Source: Nephrocerus scutellatus
Lineage: Eukaryota; Arthropoda; Insecta; Diptera; Pipunculidae
Direction of reading: 5' to 3'
Assembly (NCBI GenBank): GCA_947095585.1
Contig: OX352761.1
Coordinates: 60,814,832 to 60,878,831 of the forward strand
DNA length: 64,000 nucleotides
Shown: positions 52,740 through 63,557 of the stretch, piece after piece
How positions within the stretch are numbered: the stretch's first letter is position 1
Layout of the letters: each line of letters opens with the position of its first letter
Made by a program: the position numbers and the translations under genes
The notes under the pieces: model-generated
Seen by the model: only the letters and a program-made list of their open reading frames with translations
Told to the model about the DNA's origin: nothing
The model's database searches: none

Positions 52740-53498
52740 ATTTCAGCGGCAAATGACAGTAATAAACAAATGGACCAAAACCTGCAATGAATGCCGAAAA
52801 GAAAAAATTCACAGACACACAAAGACAGCTTTCGATCGCATAAAAATACCTCCAGGTAGATTTCAGCACATACACATGGACATAGTAGGTCCACTGTCAC
52901 CTTCGAACGATTTCAAATACATATTGAAATAGTAGACATTTTCTCTAGGTGGCCAGAGGCCTATCCAATGCGAGATATATATGCGGTAACGGTGGCCACA
53001 ACGTACGTTCAGGAACACGTTATGAGATTCGGGGTACCAAACATAATTACCACAGATCAAGGTTTGCAATTTGAGTCTAAACTCTTCAAGGAACTGGTAA
53101 ATTTCTTGGGCACCACACGAATCCGAACCACGGCATATCACCCGCAAGCAAATGACATGGTGGAAAGATTCCATCGCCAACTAAAGACATCAATTCGAAC
53201 ATCCGACAATAGAATAAACTGGACACAACAGCTACCCCTAATTCTACTAGGCATTCGGACAACCATGAAACACGACATAAATCATACGCCGTCCGAACTC
53301 CTCTACGGAGAAAACATCAAAATGCCTTTTGAATTTTCCTCAACAGCATCTAAAGATACCACTGAATCGAATTTGGTGGAACAATTGAGAGAATTTTTCA
53401 AAACATTACCAATTAAAACATTAGAAACCAGAAAAATTCTGAAACAATCAGTTCACTGTTCGGTGTCGATCGACAGACTCAAACCATTCTTTATTTAA
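52740..53498 (+). pseudogene. CsRn1-like integrase
   Basis: The region starts within the zinc-binding domain (CNECRKEK, about 52,785), followed by HIHMDIVGPLSPS with the first D. A frame break lies near 52,928. Then come FSRWPEAYPM, the second D (ITTDQGLQFES) and the E (ANDMVERFHRQLKTS). The C-terminal part (ELLYGENIKMPFEF) ends at 53,498, with a small internal deletion before SVSIDRLKPFF. It is 48 bp from the 3' LTR; there is no envelope gene. Confidence 0.82.
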
Positions 53499-53545
53499 CA
53501 ATTATAAACGATGTCGAAACAAAACGCTGCGGTAGGAGGGGGTGA

Positions 53546-53878
53546 TGTAGCGCATCGAACAGACCCACGCAAAGGTTAACAAACAAACCATACGAATTAC
53601 AATCGTGGAGATTCAGTGGGGAAAATGAAACAACAAAGCCTCACACGAATGTAGACGGAGGCGTTGTTAAAAAAGAGAATGAGACATTAGTCGCCCAAGA
53701 GAGCCTGTTCATTTTCACACAGTAAGAAAATTGTAGTTACGACACTAAGTCACTCCGCTTCATTGTGTAACTTATCAAATTGCAAAGTCAACTTTTATAT
53801 GTGTTTTAAAATAAAATTAAATAGCTAAACGATAGTGGTGAATTTTCATTTACATTTTTCGGTGTCGCAGCAACGATA
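53546..53878 (+). repeat. CsRn1-like 3' LTR (333 bp)
   Basis: It is preceded by the polypurine tract GGTAGGAGGGGGTGA. It starts TGTAGCGCATCG, ends CAACGATA and is followed by the second CACT (53,879-53,882). Confidence 0.88.
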
Positions 53879-55082
53879 CACTCATCCCAAATAATTATTT
53901 TGAAATTCTGTAGTACTTTCGCCATTGCTGAATTTTTGGCAATGTTGCACGTCGGTTCATCTACCGTTTGCAAATTTAGTGGCAGTTTGAGCGCAGATTG
54001 GGCTGTTCGTCCTCCTTCTAACAATGTGGAAGCGATACCAGATGATGCTACGGCTAGCGCTATTTGCCTTTGTGCCCATATCGATGCTAAAATCAATGAA
54101 ATTAGGAACGTTTTGCCAGTTCCGCCAGGTGCATCGAGGAAGAAGATTCCTCCGTAGCCGTCGTCTACTGCTATCATCAATGTGTCGTACGCGGGTTGCT
54201 GATTCAAAAGAAGGACTCTTGTTCGTACTGATTGACTTAAAGCATCTTGATCGTATTGCCGTTTTTGTTTAAATTCTCGATTAAATGCATCGTGCATAGG
54301 GCGATTCGTCACTGGCATTCCTAATTCGTGCAACATTTTTCCGGACATCATCAGACACAAATCTTCTATAGAAATCAACACCTCGTTGTAGATCTCCGCA
54401 TTAAATTCAAGTTCAAGATTCGCAGTAGTTATACGCATTCGATGCAAAATGTCTTCAGCCATATTGTCTTTGTATTTGTTCAACAAATGAAGTGGGTTCG
54501 ATGGAAAACACGTTGAAATGATGATGGCAAAAAGTGATCGATTTTTATGCGCAGTAGACGAAATAACAGCATCAGCGAGTGTGTGATCCGTGTGTAAGCA
54601 CTGACATGCTTCTCGATATCTTGCGCACAACTCACAATTGACAGTTCACAGAAATTCAAATGTAGTCGGTCCACGAAGATTAACCAATAACAAGCGCAGG
54701 TAAAAACATTCGTCATTGCAAGGATGAACTGTGTAAACGCGCCCCAATGCATCGGTTGAATATACGTTCACGTATCCTGGAAGAGGCTTTCCGTGTTTCC
54801 GACGTTGGAAGTTTTTCGATGATGCGTTCCATGTGTAATATTTCGGCATCTCCGAGTAAAGTAGTGTTCTTGCAAATGGATCAATTGCGCATGTCGCAAA
54901 GAAGCTTGTCAGCGTTGTCGCTGGTGGTCGTTCGGCTCTCTGCGCTGCATTTGCTGCCGTGAAATAAACTCGTCCATTCTCCAGGTGCACAGCTAAATGG
55001 ACTACAGTAGGATGACGTTCGTGTATGGAGAATGAAAAGATTCTCCAAACCGCCTCATTACTGCTGACATATCTTCCCATCT
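53879..55082 (-). pseudogene. Helitron helicase, N-terminal and Walker regions
   Basis: It starts right at the Osvaldo-like LTR with GRYVSSNEAVWRIFSF and continues through KYYTWNASSKNFQRRK and DECFYLRLLLVNLRGPTTF. An in-frame TGA follows at about 54,646. Then come YREACQCL, ELEFNAEIYNEVLISIEDL, the Walker A box FFLDAPGGTGKTFLIS (about 54,120-54,170) and ASSGIASTLLEGGRTAQS. It ends in Walker B IIIWDEC, cut by the CsRn1-like insertion. The frame is kept across the TGA, so few mutations separate this from a working gene. Confidence 0.85.
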
Positions 55083-55173
55083 TGTAACGAAGTGTTTTGC
55101 TACAGCACAAACACTTCGTCACAAACCATACGATTAACATACTACGCTAATATACAAGTTTAGCACTACATCT

Positions 55174-55251
55174 GACATGGAGCTTAGTAGCGCCATGGAG
55201 ATACTCCAAACCGCCGATCCAAGGTACGTGGGTTCAAATCCCCGTACGAGC
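55174..55251 (+). repeat. tRNA-like module in the Osvaldo-like 5' LTR
   Basis: GGAGCTTAGTAGCGCC resembles a pol III A box and GGTTCAAATCC (55,231-55,241) is a close B box. GTACGTGGG and CCCCGTAC pair around TTCAAAT as an extended T arm. The cloverleaf as a whole is poor. The same module is in the 3' LTR at 62,747-62,824. Confidence 0.6.
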
Positions 55252-55269
55252 AAAACTTTTTTTTTTTTC

Positions 55270-55299
55270 ATAGAAATTAATTTTCGAATTAATTTCTAT
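55270..55299. repeat. Perfect palindrome, 13-bp arms, TTCG loop
   Basis: ATAGAAATTAATT, TTCG, AATTAATTTCTAT. The same palindrome lies at 62,839-62,868. Copy 1 breaks off inside the corresponding site. Confidence 0.9.
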
Positions 55300-56500
55300 A
55301 AAGGCATATTGCCGTCGCCTACCACATCGGACCTAATAGCACATAGCATGAGCGATTGGCCGGAGAGTCAACATGCCCGAGATCAAATCCCAGGCGAGGG
55401 AAAACATTTTTTTCATAAAAATCTCGCGAACATCAAGGTCCATGTACACCAATCGCTCGGTCAAAAATATATCCGATATTAGCGCCACGGATAAGTCTCC
55501 AGCCAAGATACCGACCGAACACCAAATCACAGGTTCAAGGGTGAGGTCGGGCATTTGTTTTTTTTGACAAAACGAAGGGGAGAATGGTATCATAATATAA
55601 TAGCAACAAATTATATTTTCCGAAATCAGCGCCAATATAATTCCCCATCGGTCATCAAAAATACAATCGTATCAAGACCGCCACGAACCACTGAAGTCGT
55701 GGTGGAGTAACCCTGACCGAAGTTTATTGCCAAGGCCATTTATTCGCACCACAAGGAACTCTGTTCCAATTTCTGCACTCTTCACCGAGAGCACCAGGGA
55801 CAATTCTGTCCGATAAATTCCGTCACTCTTCCAGTGCGTTACCGTCCGAGTTAGAGGGAAACACTAGGGGCACGCCGCTCGTTAGACGGGGCCACTACTG
55901 TCTCATCTCCCAACTTGTTTGACTCAAACTTACCGTCCGAGTTGGAAGGAAACACTAGGGGCACGCCGCTCGTTAGACGGGGCCACTACTGTCTCATCTC
56001 CGAACTTGTTTGACTCAAACTTACCGTCCAAGACCAGAGATAACGCTAGGGGCACGCCGCTCGTTAGACGGGGCCGCTACTGCTATATCTGCCACTTGTG
56101 TGACTAACCGTAATTTCACAACTCGGTAGCCTGGTCGTCACCAAGCTTCTCCCGTGTGCCTTCCGATAAGGCTAGTTGTCCATCAAAAGCGGTACGAGTG
56201 ACACGCCACTCATACCCCCCCCCCCCCCGTTTAGCGTCGAGATATAGAGCGCTATATCTCACGTGCTGAGGTTCACGCCTCCGCTCCGTTACCCCCTCCC
56301 GTAACACCGACCTACCGACCGATACCGACCGACGCCACTAGTTGGCCAAATAACGAACGTAGAATAAGGTATAATAAGTAGTTTTAAGTATAGAATAAAT
56401 AAATTGTATGAACCGAAACCTCAATCTTTAATTTGTAACAACCCACCGCATGAACCCTGGGTGACCGGCGAGCGTCACCCGAGCGAAACTCGTTACAAAT

Positions 56501-56519
56501 TTGGCGCCCGAGCAGGGAC
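56501..56519 (+). promoter_or_regulatory. Osvaldo-like copy 2, primer binding site
   Basis: TTGGCGCCCGAGCAGGGAC, three bases after the LTR; one mismatch from the tRNA-Lys type. Confidence 0.82.
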
Positions 56520-56742
56520 ACTTTTTCGTCCACATCCTTCCACCGACCGCCCGTAGCATATACTATATCAGCAGCTACGCGTGTTGGTAACAAATTAACT
56601 CTAATTTGTAGTAGTAGAAGCAAAAGTAAGAGCTTAAAGTGGTGAAAGCGTCACCCAAAAATAAATTCTTGGTCACCAAACGGCGAGTGGTCAAATCAAA
56701 AGACAAAACTTTTTTTTATATAAGAAGAAAACTGTACGTAGC

Positions 56743-58090
56743 AATGGCCAGCGAAGGAACCAGTTTAAACGCTAGCGAAATCTATCTGCTGAAGAAAGAC
56801 GAACTTGTGGTGGAACTGACACAACGTGGTATGGACAGCACAGGTACCGTAGACGAGCTGCGGAAACGACTATCAGGCAGCATCCGTAAACACAAGTCGT
56901 GTGAAGACCTGACCGCCTCCGTAACCCCCGCTAAATACGAAGGCCACCAAGTAAAACCGCCGACTATACCAACAATATCGCTTTCTCCGATGGAAGCAAA
57001 TCGACCAGTCGATAAGGCTCCAATCACCGTCTATCGTATATCCGACGCTGAGGTGATGGACAAAGTACGCCGGTGGAACGTACGGTATGATGGTTCTGGT
57101 AGCCCACTCGAATTTCTGGAGCGAGTGGAAGAACTAGCTGAGTGCTACCAGGTCCCACTCGACCGCATCGTCCGCACACTACCAGAGTTACTCAAAGCAA
57201 CCGCTCTAACCTGGTATCGAAATAATAAGGAACTCCTGGGTACTTGGTACGAGTTCAGCACCGAACTGCGGAAGTTCTTCCTCCCCTACCGATTCTCCAC
57301 TCATCTCCGTGACCAAATACGGAATCGAACACAAACATCGAAAGAGAAGGGAAAGGAATTTATCACAGCAATACAGGCCTTAATGAGATGGCAGACAACA
57401 TTCACACCCGAAGAAAAACTTGACCAAATTTACGACAATCTCCGTCCTGAGTACCGCCACTATGTGAAAAGGCGAGAGTTTTCCACACTACCGGAACTCA
57501 CCGCACTGGTAGAAGAGTTCGAACACCTGCAAAGTGAATCCCCGGCTATTCGACCAAACACACCGATGTCAAAACCCGCATTCCGACCTGCCCCCGCGCC
57601 CTACCGGCAAGCCACGCCACAGTACCGCCCAGCCGCACCGCTGCCTCAGTCGACCCTCACGGCCTACCAACCCCAAGGACAGACCGCCCGACCAACCGAT
57701 GCCTCATACCGCCCAAATGCGCCGCTGCACCAAGCGACCATCCAGGCATACCACCCAACGATGCACCCAACAGAGGCAATATATCACCAAACCACACCGC
57801 CCCACCAAACGGCAGTACATGCCTACCAGCCGCAACTACAGACCGCCCGGCCAAATGACGTTCCCACCATCGGTAGACCACCAGAACCGTATCCACCATC
57901 ACCACTGCCCGATCCCGAGTACAAACGCCGAACCTGCTGCTGGACCTGTGGCCAGCCAGGACATCAACGACGAGCCTGCCAAAACCGACGAATATTCTGC
58001 TCTTACTGCGGAACCAACGGAGTACAAAGCCGACACTGTCGATGCTTAGCGGGAAACGCCACCGGGCTGTCCAAGGCAGTGAGACGTTAG
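56743..58090 (+). CDS. Osvaldo-like copy 2, Gag
   Basis: The first ATG is at 56,743. It is the same 449-codon protein as in copy 1: SAP-like N-terminus, capsid, proline/glutamine-rich linker and two zinc-binding clusters (CCWTCGQPGHQRRAC, CSYCGTNGVQSRHC). It is uninterrupted. The stop at 58,088-58,090 lies inside the start of the pol frame, which begins at 58,042 in a different frame. Confidence 0.88.
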
Positions 58091-59193
58091 ACGCCCCCGA
58101 TACCGCTACCCCTAGTCTCACCTCATACACTCTACCAATCGAATTTTGCCACCAACCATACAACGCAGTGATTGATACCGGGGCAGGCAGATCCTGCATA
58201 GGCAAAGACATCAGAAGTATTTGCATACCGGCCCATCCAATCGAAATCACGTTCTCGCTAGCGGACAAGTCCACCGTCACCGCCCACCAAGCATACACAC
58301 TTGCCATACGATGGGGAAAGTGGACGTTCAACGAAGAATTTGTCTATATACCAAATCTGACGGACAATTTCCTCATCGGTACAGATTTCCTAGCGAAACA
58401 TGGTTTTACAATAAATAGAGGGAATGCGATTATAACCGCCCAAAGCGAGCCAACACCACCGACACTGCGAAATTTGTCAACCGAGACAGAGATACTAAAC
58501 AGACTACTAGCCGAAGAACTACCTACCTTCGAGCGGCTCGCAGGATTAACCACCGTCACCGAACACGAGATCCGGTTGAAGCACCACCGACCGTTCAAGC
58601 ACAGATACATGCCCAGAAACCCAGCAATGCAGGCAATCATTAACGCCGAAATTTATCAATTGCTTGCGGAAGGGAAGATAGAACCATCCCGAAGCCCATA
58701 CAGCTCACCTATCGTACTGGTACGAAAGAAGCAAGGCACGTGGAGGTTGTGCGTGGATTACCGCCAACTGAACGAAATATCCATAAAAGATGCATACCCC
58801 CTACCCCAGATACAACACATACTGGACAAGTTTAAATGAGCCAAATACATATCGACCATTGACCTAAAGCAAGGAAACTGGCAAATACCTCTCCAACCAA
58901 ACAGTCGGCCATACACCGCCTTTACCGTCCCGGGCCGAGGTTTGTTTCAATGGAAGGTAATGCCATTTGGACTGCACTCTGCGCCTGCCACTTTCCAGCG
59001 CCTGCTCGATCAAATTATTAGCCCCGAATTAGAGCCCTTTGCATTCGCATACCTAGATGACATCATAGTGATTGGTCGCACTTTCTCCGAACACACTACC
59101 GCACTAAAGAAGGTATTCCGTCGGCTAAAACAGGCCCAATTAAAGATAAACCCAGACAATGCGAATTTGGCCGTTCCGAGATGCGATATCTAG
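58042..59193 (+). pseudogene. Osvaldo-like copy 2, pol: protease and RT, nonsense and frameshift
   Basis: The protease site reads DTGAGRS where copy 1 has DTGADRS. A TGA at about 58,837 replaces the GGA of copy 1 (after LDKFK). QGNWQ replaces QGYWQ. The catalytic FAYLDDIIVIG (about 59,040-59,070) is kept. A single missing A at about 59,158 shifts the frame after KINPDN. Three features thus disable this part independently of copy 1. Confidence 0.87.
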
Positions 59194-59660
59194 GGCATAT
59201 GGTGAACCAAGAGGGAATCTACACAGACCCAAGCAAGGTAGAGGCAATCCGCAACCTAATGCCACCCCGAAACATTAAGGAATTACGCAGAATACTTGGG
59301 ATCGCCTCATGGTACCGAAGGTTCGTACCAAACTTCTCAACCGTAGCCGCTCCATTAACACGTTTACTAAAGAAAACCCAGAAGTGGGTATGGCAAACCG
59401 CTCAGGAAGAAGCATTTCAGTTATTGAAGCAAAAGCTAACGGAAGCCCCCATCCTTGCCTGCCCAGACTTTACCAAGCCGTTCCTCCTCCAAACAGACGC
59501 CAGCGCCGAAGGATTAGGCGCCGTACTATCCCAGACGATCGAAACTCAAGAGAGGGTAATTGCATACGCAAGCCGCACATTAACCGACGCCGAACGGAAT
59601 TATTCGGTCACCGAAAAAGAATGTCTCGCCGTCGTCTGGGGAATCCGGAAAATGAGGCCT
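59181..59660 (+). pseudogene. Osvaldo-like copy 2, pol: RT thumb and RNase H
   Basis: It continues in a new frame: MRYLGHMVNQEGI, ELRRILGIASWYRRFVPNFS, then RNase H LLQTDASAEGLGAVLSQ and NYSVTEKECLAVVWG. One C missing in the GGCCCTAC run at about 59,657 shifts the frame again just after GIRKMRP. Confidence 0.85.
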
Positions 59661-62338
59661 ACTTAGAGGGATACCATTTCATCGTACACACCGATCACCG
59701 TTCGTTAAAATGGCTAAACAATTTGGAGAATCCATCTGGTCGCCTAGCCCGTTGGGCAATAGAGTTGCAACAATTCGATTTTGATATCCGCTACCGGAAG
59801 GGTTCACTAAACACCGTCGCTGACGTACTCTCTAGACATCCCACCAAAGAGTCACCAGTGCGGCTATTGCTGCCCATCACCGCAACTTGCCCGTGGTATG
59901 AAGGAAAATTACAACTGGTAAAGAAGAACCCCGAGGATAACCCAGAGTACCAAATAACCGAGGATACCCTGTACCGACACATTTACAACCCGACTTGCTA
60001 CACGGAAACCACCGCATCTGCATGGAAGATATGCGTACCAAAGCCCCTACGCAGGCAGATATTACACGAAAACCACACAGCCGTAACCGCCGGCCACATC
60101 GGCATAGCAAAAACCATCGCACGAATCGCCCAAACCTATTACTGGCCAGGGTTATTCAGAGATGTCGCCCGCTTCGTCCGCAGTTGCCCTATTTGTATGG
60201 AGTACAAATCCCCGGCCAGGAAACCTGCCGGCCAGATGCACCGAACCGCAAATTCGCACCCATGGGAAATAGTATGTTCCGATTTTATCGGACCACTGCC
60301 TCGATCAACAAAAGGAAATACGATGATTCTGGTTTTCCACGATAAATTTACGAAATGGACCGAATTTGTGGCCCTGCGAGATGCAACCACCCCAGCCCTG
60401 ATCAAAGGATTTCGCGAACGCATACTAAGCCGCTACGGATGCCCAAAGCAATTAATCACCGACAACGGAACACAATACCGAAGCAAGTCCTTTCAAAGTC
60501 TACTGGCAGAACTCAACATAGAGCAAAGGCTTACCCCACCCTACACCCCGCAAGCAAATCCGACTGAGCGCATGAATAGGGTAATCAAAACCATGGTAGC
60601 CCAGTACGTACAAAAGGACCACCGGAAGTGGGACGAGTACTTACCCGAACTAATGCTAGCGATAAACACAAGTCAACACGAAACTACGGGGTACTCGGCG
60701 GCCTACCTAAATTACGGCCGAGAGCTCCGCTTACCCACCACCCCCACAATCAGCCTAAACACCGAACCCAACACAGCCGAACGAATAAGCAAATTATACG
60801 ATGCCTTCACCCTGGTCCAGCTCAACGCCGCCAAAGCGTTCACCAAACAAAAACACTACTACGACCTACGGCGACGCCCATGGACCCCTCAGGTAGGAGA
60901 ACTGGTATACTACCGCCACCGCCCCCTCTCGTCCGCAGCCAACCAATTCTCCGCCAAATTAGCCCCAAGATTTATGGGACCATATTTAATAAAAAAGAAA
61001 CTCTCACCAGTAATCTATATCTTGGAAGGGGAGAGGAAAAAGACAATAACCGCACACATTAAAGATTGCAAGCAATTACCAGAACAACTACTAATCGAAA
61101 ATGCCGATACCGCAGGTATGAACAAAACAGAAATCGAACAATCAGTCACAGTCAACATGCCGAACGAAACGGTCAAATTCACTACTGACATGGTCGAAAT
61201 GGGCAAACGACGCCGTACACAACCAGCCCCAGTGCCAACCCCCCCATGCTGCACATCAGCCGGACAGCTCCGCACACAGGAGTGGAAAAAGAAGCCGCCG
61301 CCACCACGACGGCCACTAACGGCCAACGAGCTGACAAGACTGTGTCACGCCGTCCCACGCGTCAGAGGCACCGCCGCCACACCCATGCGTTTCCTGGGCC
61401 TGTCACGTACCACCTCGTCCGTCATCACTACCCCCGCCAGTGCAGACATTGCACCACCCACCGGGGCCGCCACACAGCATGTTGTCGCACCCTACACCGC
61501 CACCTGGCATGTCGCCGGTGAAGAATGGCCTGACGAATTCAGGATAACGCGAATTGAGGTACTACCCGCCTCCGCTCCGATCACCACCGTTACCACCACC
61601 GTTCCGACCACCACCGCTACCGCCACCGTTCCAACCATCACCGCTACCGCCACTGCCAACGTTCCGATAATCACCGCTACTACCACCGCTCCGATCAGCA
61701 CCTTTACCGCCACCATCCCGACCATCACCGCTACCGCCACCGTTCCGACCATCACCGCTACCGCCACCGCCAACGTTCCGATAATCACCGCTACTACCAC
61801 CGCTCCGATCAGCACCTTTACCGCCACCATCCCGACCATCACCGCTACCGCCACCGTTCCGACCATCACCGCTACCGTCACCGCTCCGACCACCACCGCT
61901 ACCCGCACCGTACCGATCAGCACCGCCACCAACGCGATCATCGCCACTACCGCTTCTACTACCACTACTACTACAACTGCTATCACCATCGCTACCGTCG
62001 AACCAACCCGCACCTTCGAAGGATATCGGGTCGTGGGAGGCACTATGACACCGGAGGAGATTGCGGCCATAATGTGTCTGACCAACCCACGACCATCCCG
62101 GAAATTTAAGTTGTGGACCACTGAAGGAAAGGTAGCCGACGTCAGACACCACCTGACGTCCCTGGAAAGTAACCGCACGGACACAAAAATTAAAATTAAA
62201 ACTACAAAAAAAAAAAAAAAAAAAAACAAAAAAAAAAAAAAAAACTATGAAATGAAATGGAAAAAAAAGAAGAATAATGGGAAAAAAAATGAAAATAACC
62301 GAAAAAAATTACCAAAAGGTGATTGGCGCCTAAAATAA
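59655..62338 (+). CDS. Osvaldo-like copy 2, pol: RNase H end, integrase and long C-terminal tail
   Basis: The frame is open for about 890 codons. After YLEGYHFIVHTDHRSLKWL it carries the integrase zinc region (HENHTAVTAGHIG, CPICMEYK), D (CSDFIGPLP), D (ITDNGTQYRS), E (NPTERMNRV) and the C-terminal domain (GELVYYRHRP). A tail of about 350 residues follows from 61,250: ANELTRLCHAVPRVRG, a threonine/alanine/proline repeat block (61,560-61,995), PEEIAAIMCLTNPRPSRKFK and a lysine-rich end encoded by A-runs, stop at 62,336-62,338. No membrane segment or envelope motif is seen in the tail. Its role is unknown. Confidence 0.82.
61560..61995 (+). repeat. Coding minisatellite in the pol tail; 114-bp duplicated block
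   Basis: Units of 18 bp (ACCATCACCGCTACCGCC type) encode TITATA-like peptides. Within them a 114-bp block (38 codons, marker CCGATCAGCACCTTTACCGC) occurs twice, starting about 61,630 and 61,744. Copy 1 has this block once. The length difference is a multiple of three, so the frame is preserved. Confidence 0.85.
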
Positions 62339-62655
62339 AGGTCATCCCATTAATAATACCATTAATAATAAAAAGCGACCACACCCAAGAGATCAATAAA
62401 AACTACTTTCTATTACAATTTTTTTTCCTATGTTAGCACATAAATAATCAAATCAATTAATAATTAGTCAAAATGATATTCACACAAATTTAATTCCAAT
62501 GCATTCCGATTGTACACAATGTAACAATTAAGCATATTTTCTTGTACATATTTATATAAGCACTACTATTTTTAACAAAAACATTAACGACAGTAAGGAC
62601 AAGACATAAGAAACAAAACCCTTATTACAAACCCCCCCCCCAAGTAAGAGGGGAA
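62339..62655 (+). other. Osvaldo-like copy 2, 3' untranslated region and polypurine tract
   Basis: AT-rich, without coding potential. It ends in a C-run (about 62,631-62,641) and the polypurine tract AAGTAAGAGGGGAA directly before the LTR. Confidence 0.75.
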
Positions 62656-63557
62656 TGTAACGAAGTGTTTTGCTACAGCACAAACACTTCGTCACAAACC
62701 ATACGATTAACATACTACGCTAATATACAAGTTTAGCACTACATCTGACATGGAGCTTAGTAGCGCCATGGAGATACTCCAAACCGCCGATCCAAGGTAC
62801 GTGAGTTCAAATCCCCGTACGAGCAAAACTTTTTTTTCATAGAAATTAATTTTCGAATTAATTTCTATAAAGGCATATTGCCGTCGCCTACCACATCGGA
62901 CCCAATAGCACATAGCATGAGCGATTGGCCGGAGAGTCAACATGCCCGAGATCAAATCCCAGGCGAGGGAAAACATTTTTTTCATAAAAATCTCGCGAAC
63001 ATCAAGGTCCATGTACACCAATCGCTCGGTCAAAAATATATCCGATATTAGCGCCACGGATAAGTCTCCAGCCAAGATACCGACCGAACACCAAATCACA
63101 GGTTCAAGGGTGAGGTCGGGCATTTGTTTTTTTTGACAAAACGAAGGGGAGAATGGTATCATAATATAATAGCAACAAATTATATTTTCCGAAATCAGCG
63201 CCAATATAATTCCCCATCGGTCATCAAAAATACAATCGTATCAAGACCGCCACGAACCACTGAAGTCGTGGTGGAGTAACCCTGACCAAAGTTTATTGCC
63301 AAGGCCATTTATTCGCACCACAAGGAACTCTGTTCCAATTTCTGCACTCTTCACCGAGAGCACCAGGGACAATTCTGTCCGATAAATTCCGTCACTCTTC
63401 CAGTGTCTCTGTCTGTCATCATCTCCCAACTTGTTTGACTCAAACTTACCGTCCGAGTTGGAAGGAAACACTAGGGGCACGCCGCTCGTTAGACGGGGCC
63501 ACTACTGTCTCATCTCCCAACTTGTTTGACTCAAACTTACCGTCCAAGACCAGAGCA
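62656..63557 (+). repeat. Osvaldo-like copy 2, 3' LTR, truncated
   Basis: It starts TGTAACGAAGTG. It carries the tRNA-like module (with GAGTTCAAATCC where the 5' LTR has GGGTTC) and the palindrome. One or more 91-bp units are lost near 63,410, and it ends at about 63,557 inside the repeat region. About 510 bp of the LTR are missing. Confidence 0.85.

Larger units (their letters stand above)
44049..53878 (+). mobile_element. CsRn1-like gypsy LTR retrotransposon, gutted by a nested element
   Basis: LTRs of 300 and 333 bp bound the element, with a perfect CACT target duplication and a tRNA-Trp-type primer site as in the CsRn1 clade. Only the gag start (44,390-44,593) and the integrase region (about 52,750-53,498) remain. 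The protease, RT and RNase H are replaced by an Osvaldo-like element. It is inserted into the Helitron helicase gene at the DE-box codons. Confidence 0.85.
55083..56497 (+). repeat. Osvaldo-like copy 2, 5' LTR (1,415 bp)
   Basis: It starts TGTAACGAAGTG and ends GCGAAACTCGTTACA, so the ends form a 7-bp inverted repeat (TGTAACG/CGTTACA). It contains a tRNA-like module, a perfect 13-bp palindrome, three 91-bp tandem units (cores at 55,866, 55,957, 56,048), a C-run at about 56,215-56,229 and a 9-bp hairpin GAGATATAG/CTATATCTC. Confidence 0.88.
55083..63557 (+). mobile_element. Osvaldo-like gypsy LTR retrotransposon, copy 2 (plus strand)
   Basis: A complete 1,415-bp 5' LTR, primer site, gag, pol with a long tail, polypurine tract and a 3' LTR cut at 63,557. 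It lies inside the Helitron gene in the opposite orientation to copy 1. Pol has one nonsense mutation and two single-base deletions relative to copy 1, while the integrase region, damaged in copy 1, is intact here. About 50 helicase codons expected at the right junction are missing, so a deletion removed the outer 3' LTR and flanking Helitron sequence. Confidence 0.87.

Noticed and set aside
54747..54962. Open frames on the + strand across the Helitron helicase
   Set aside because: Antisense shadows; the - strand frame carries all helicase motifs.
61250..62338. Pol tail of the Osvaldo-like element as an envelope gene
   Set aside because: No signal peptide, cleavage site, cysteine pattern or membrane anchor is visible; called a tail of unknown role.
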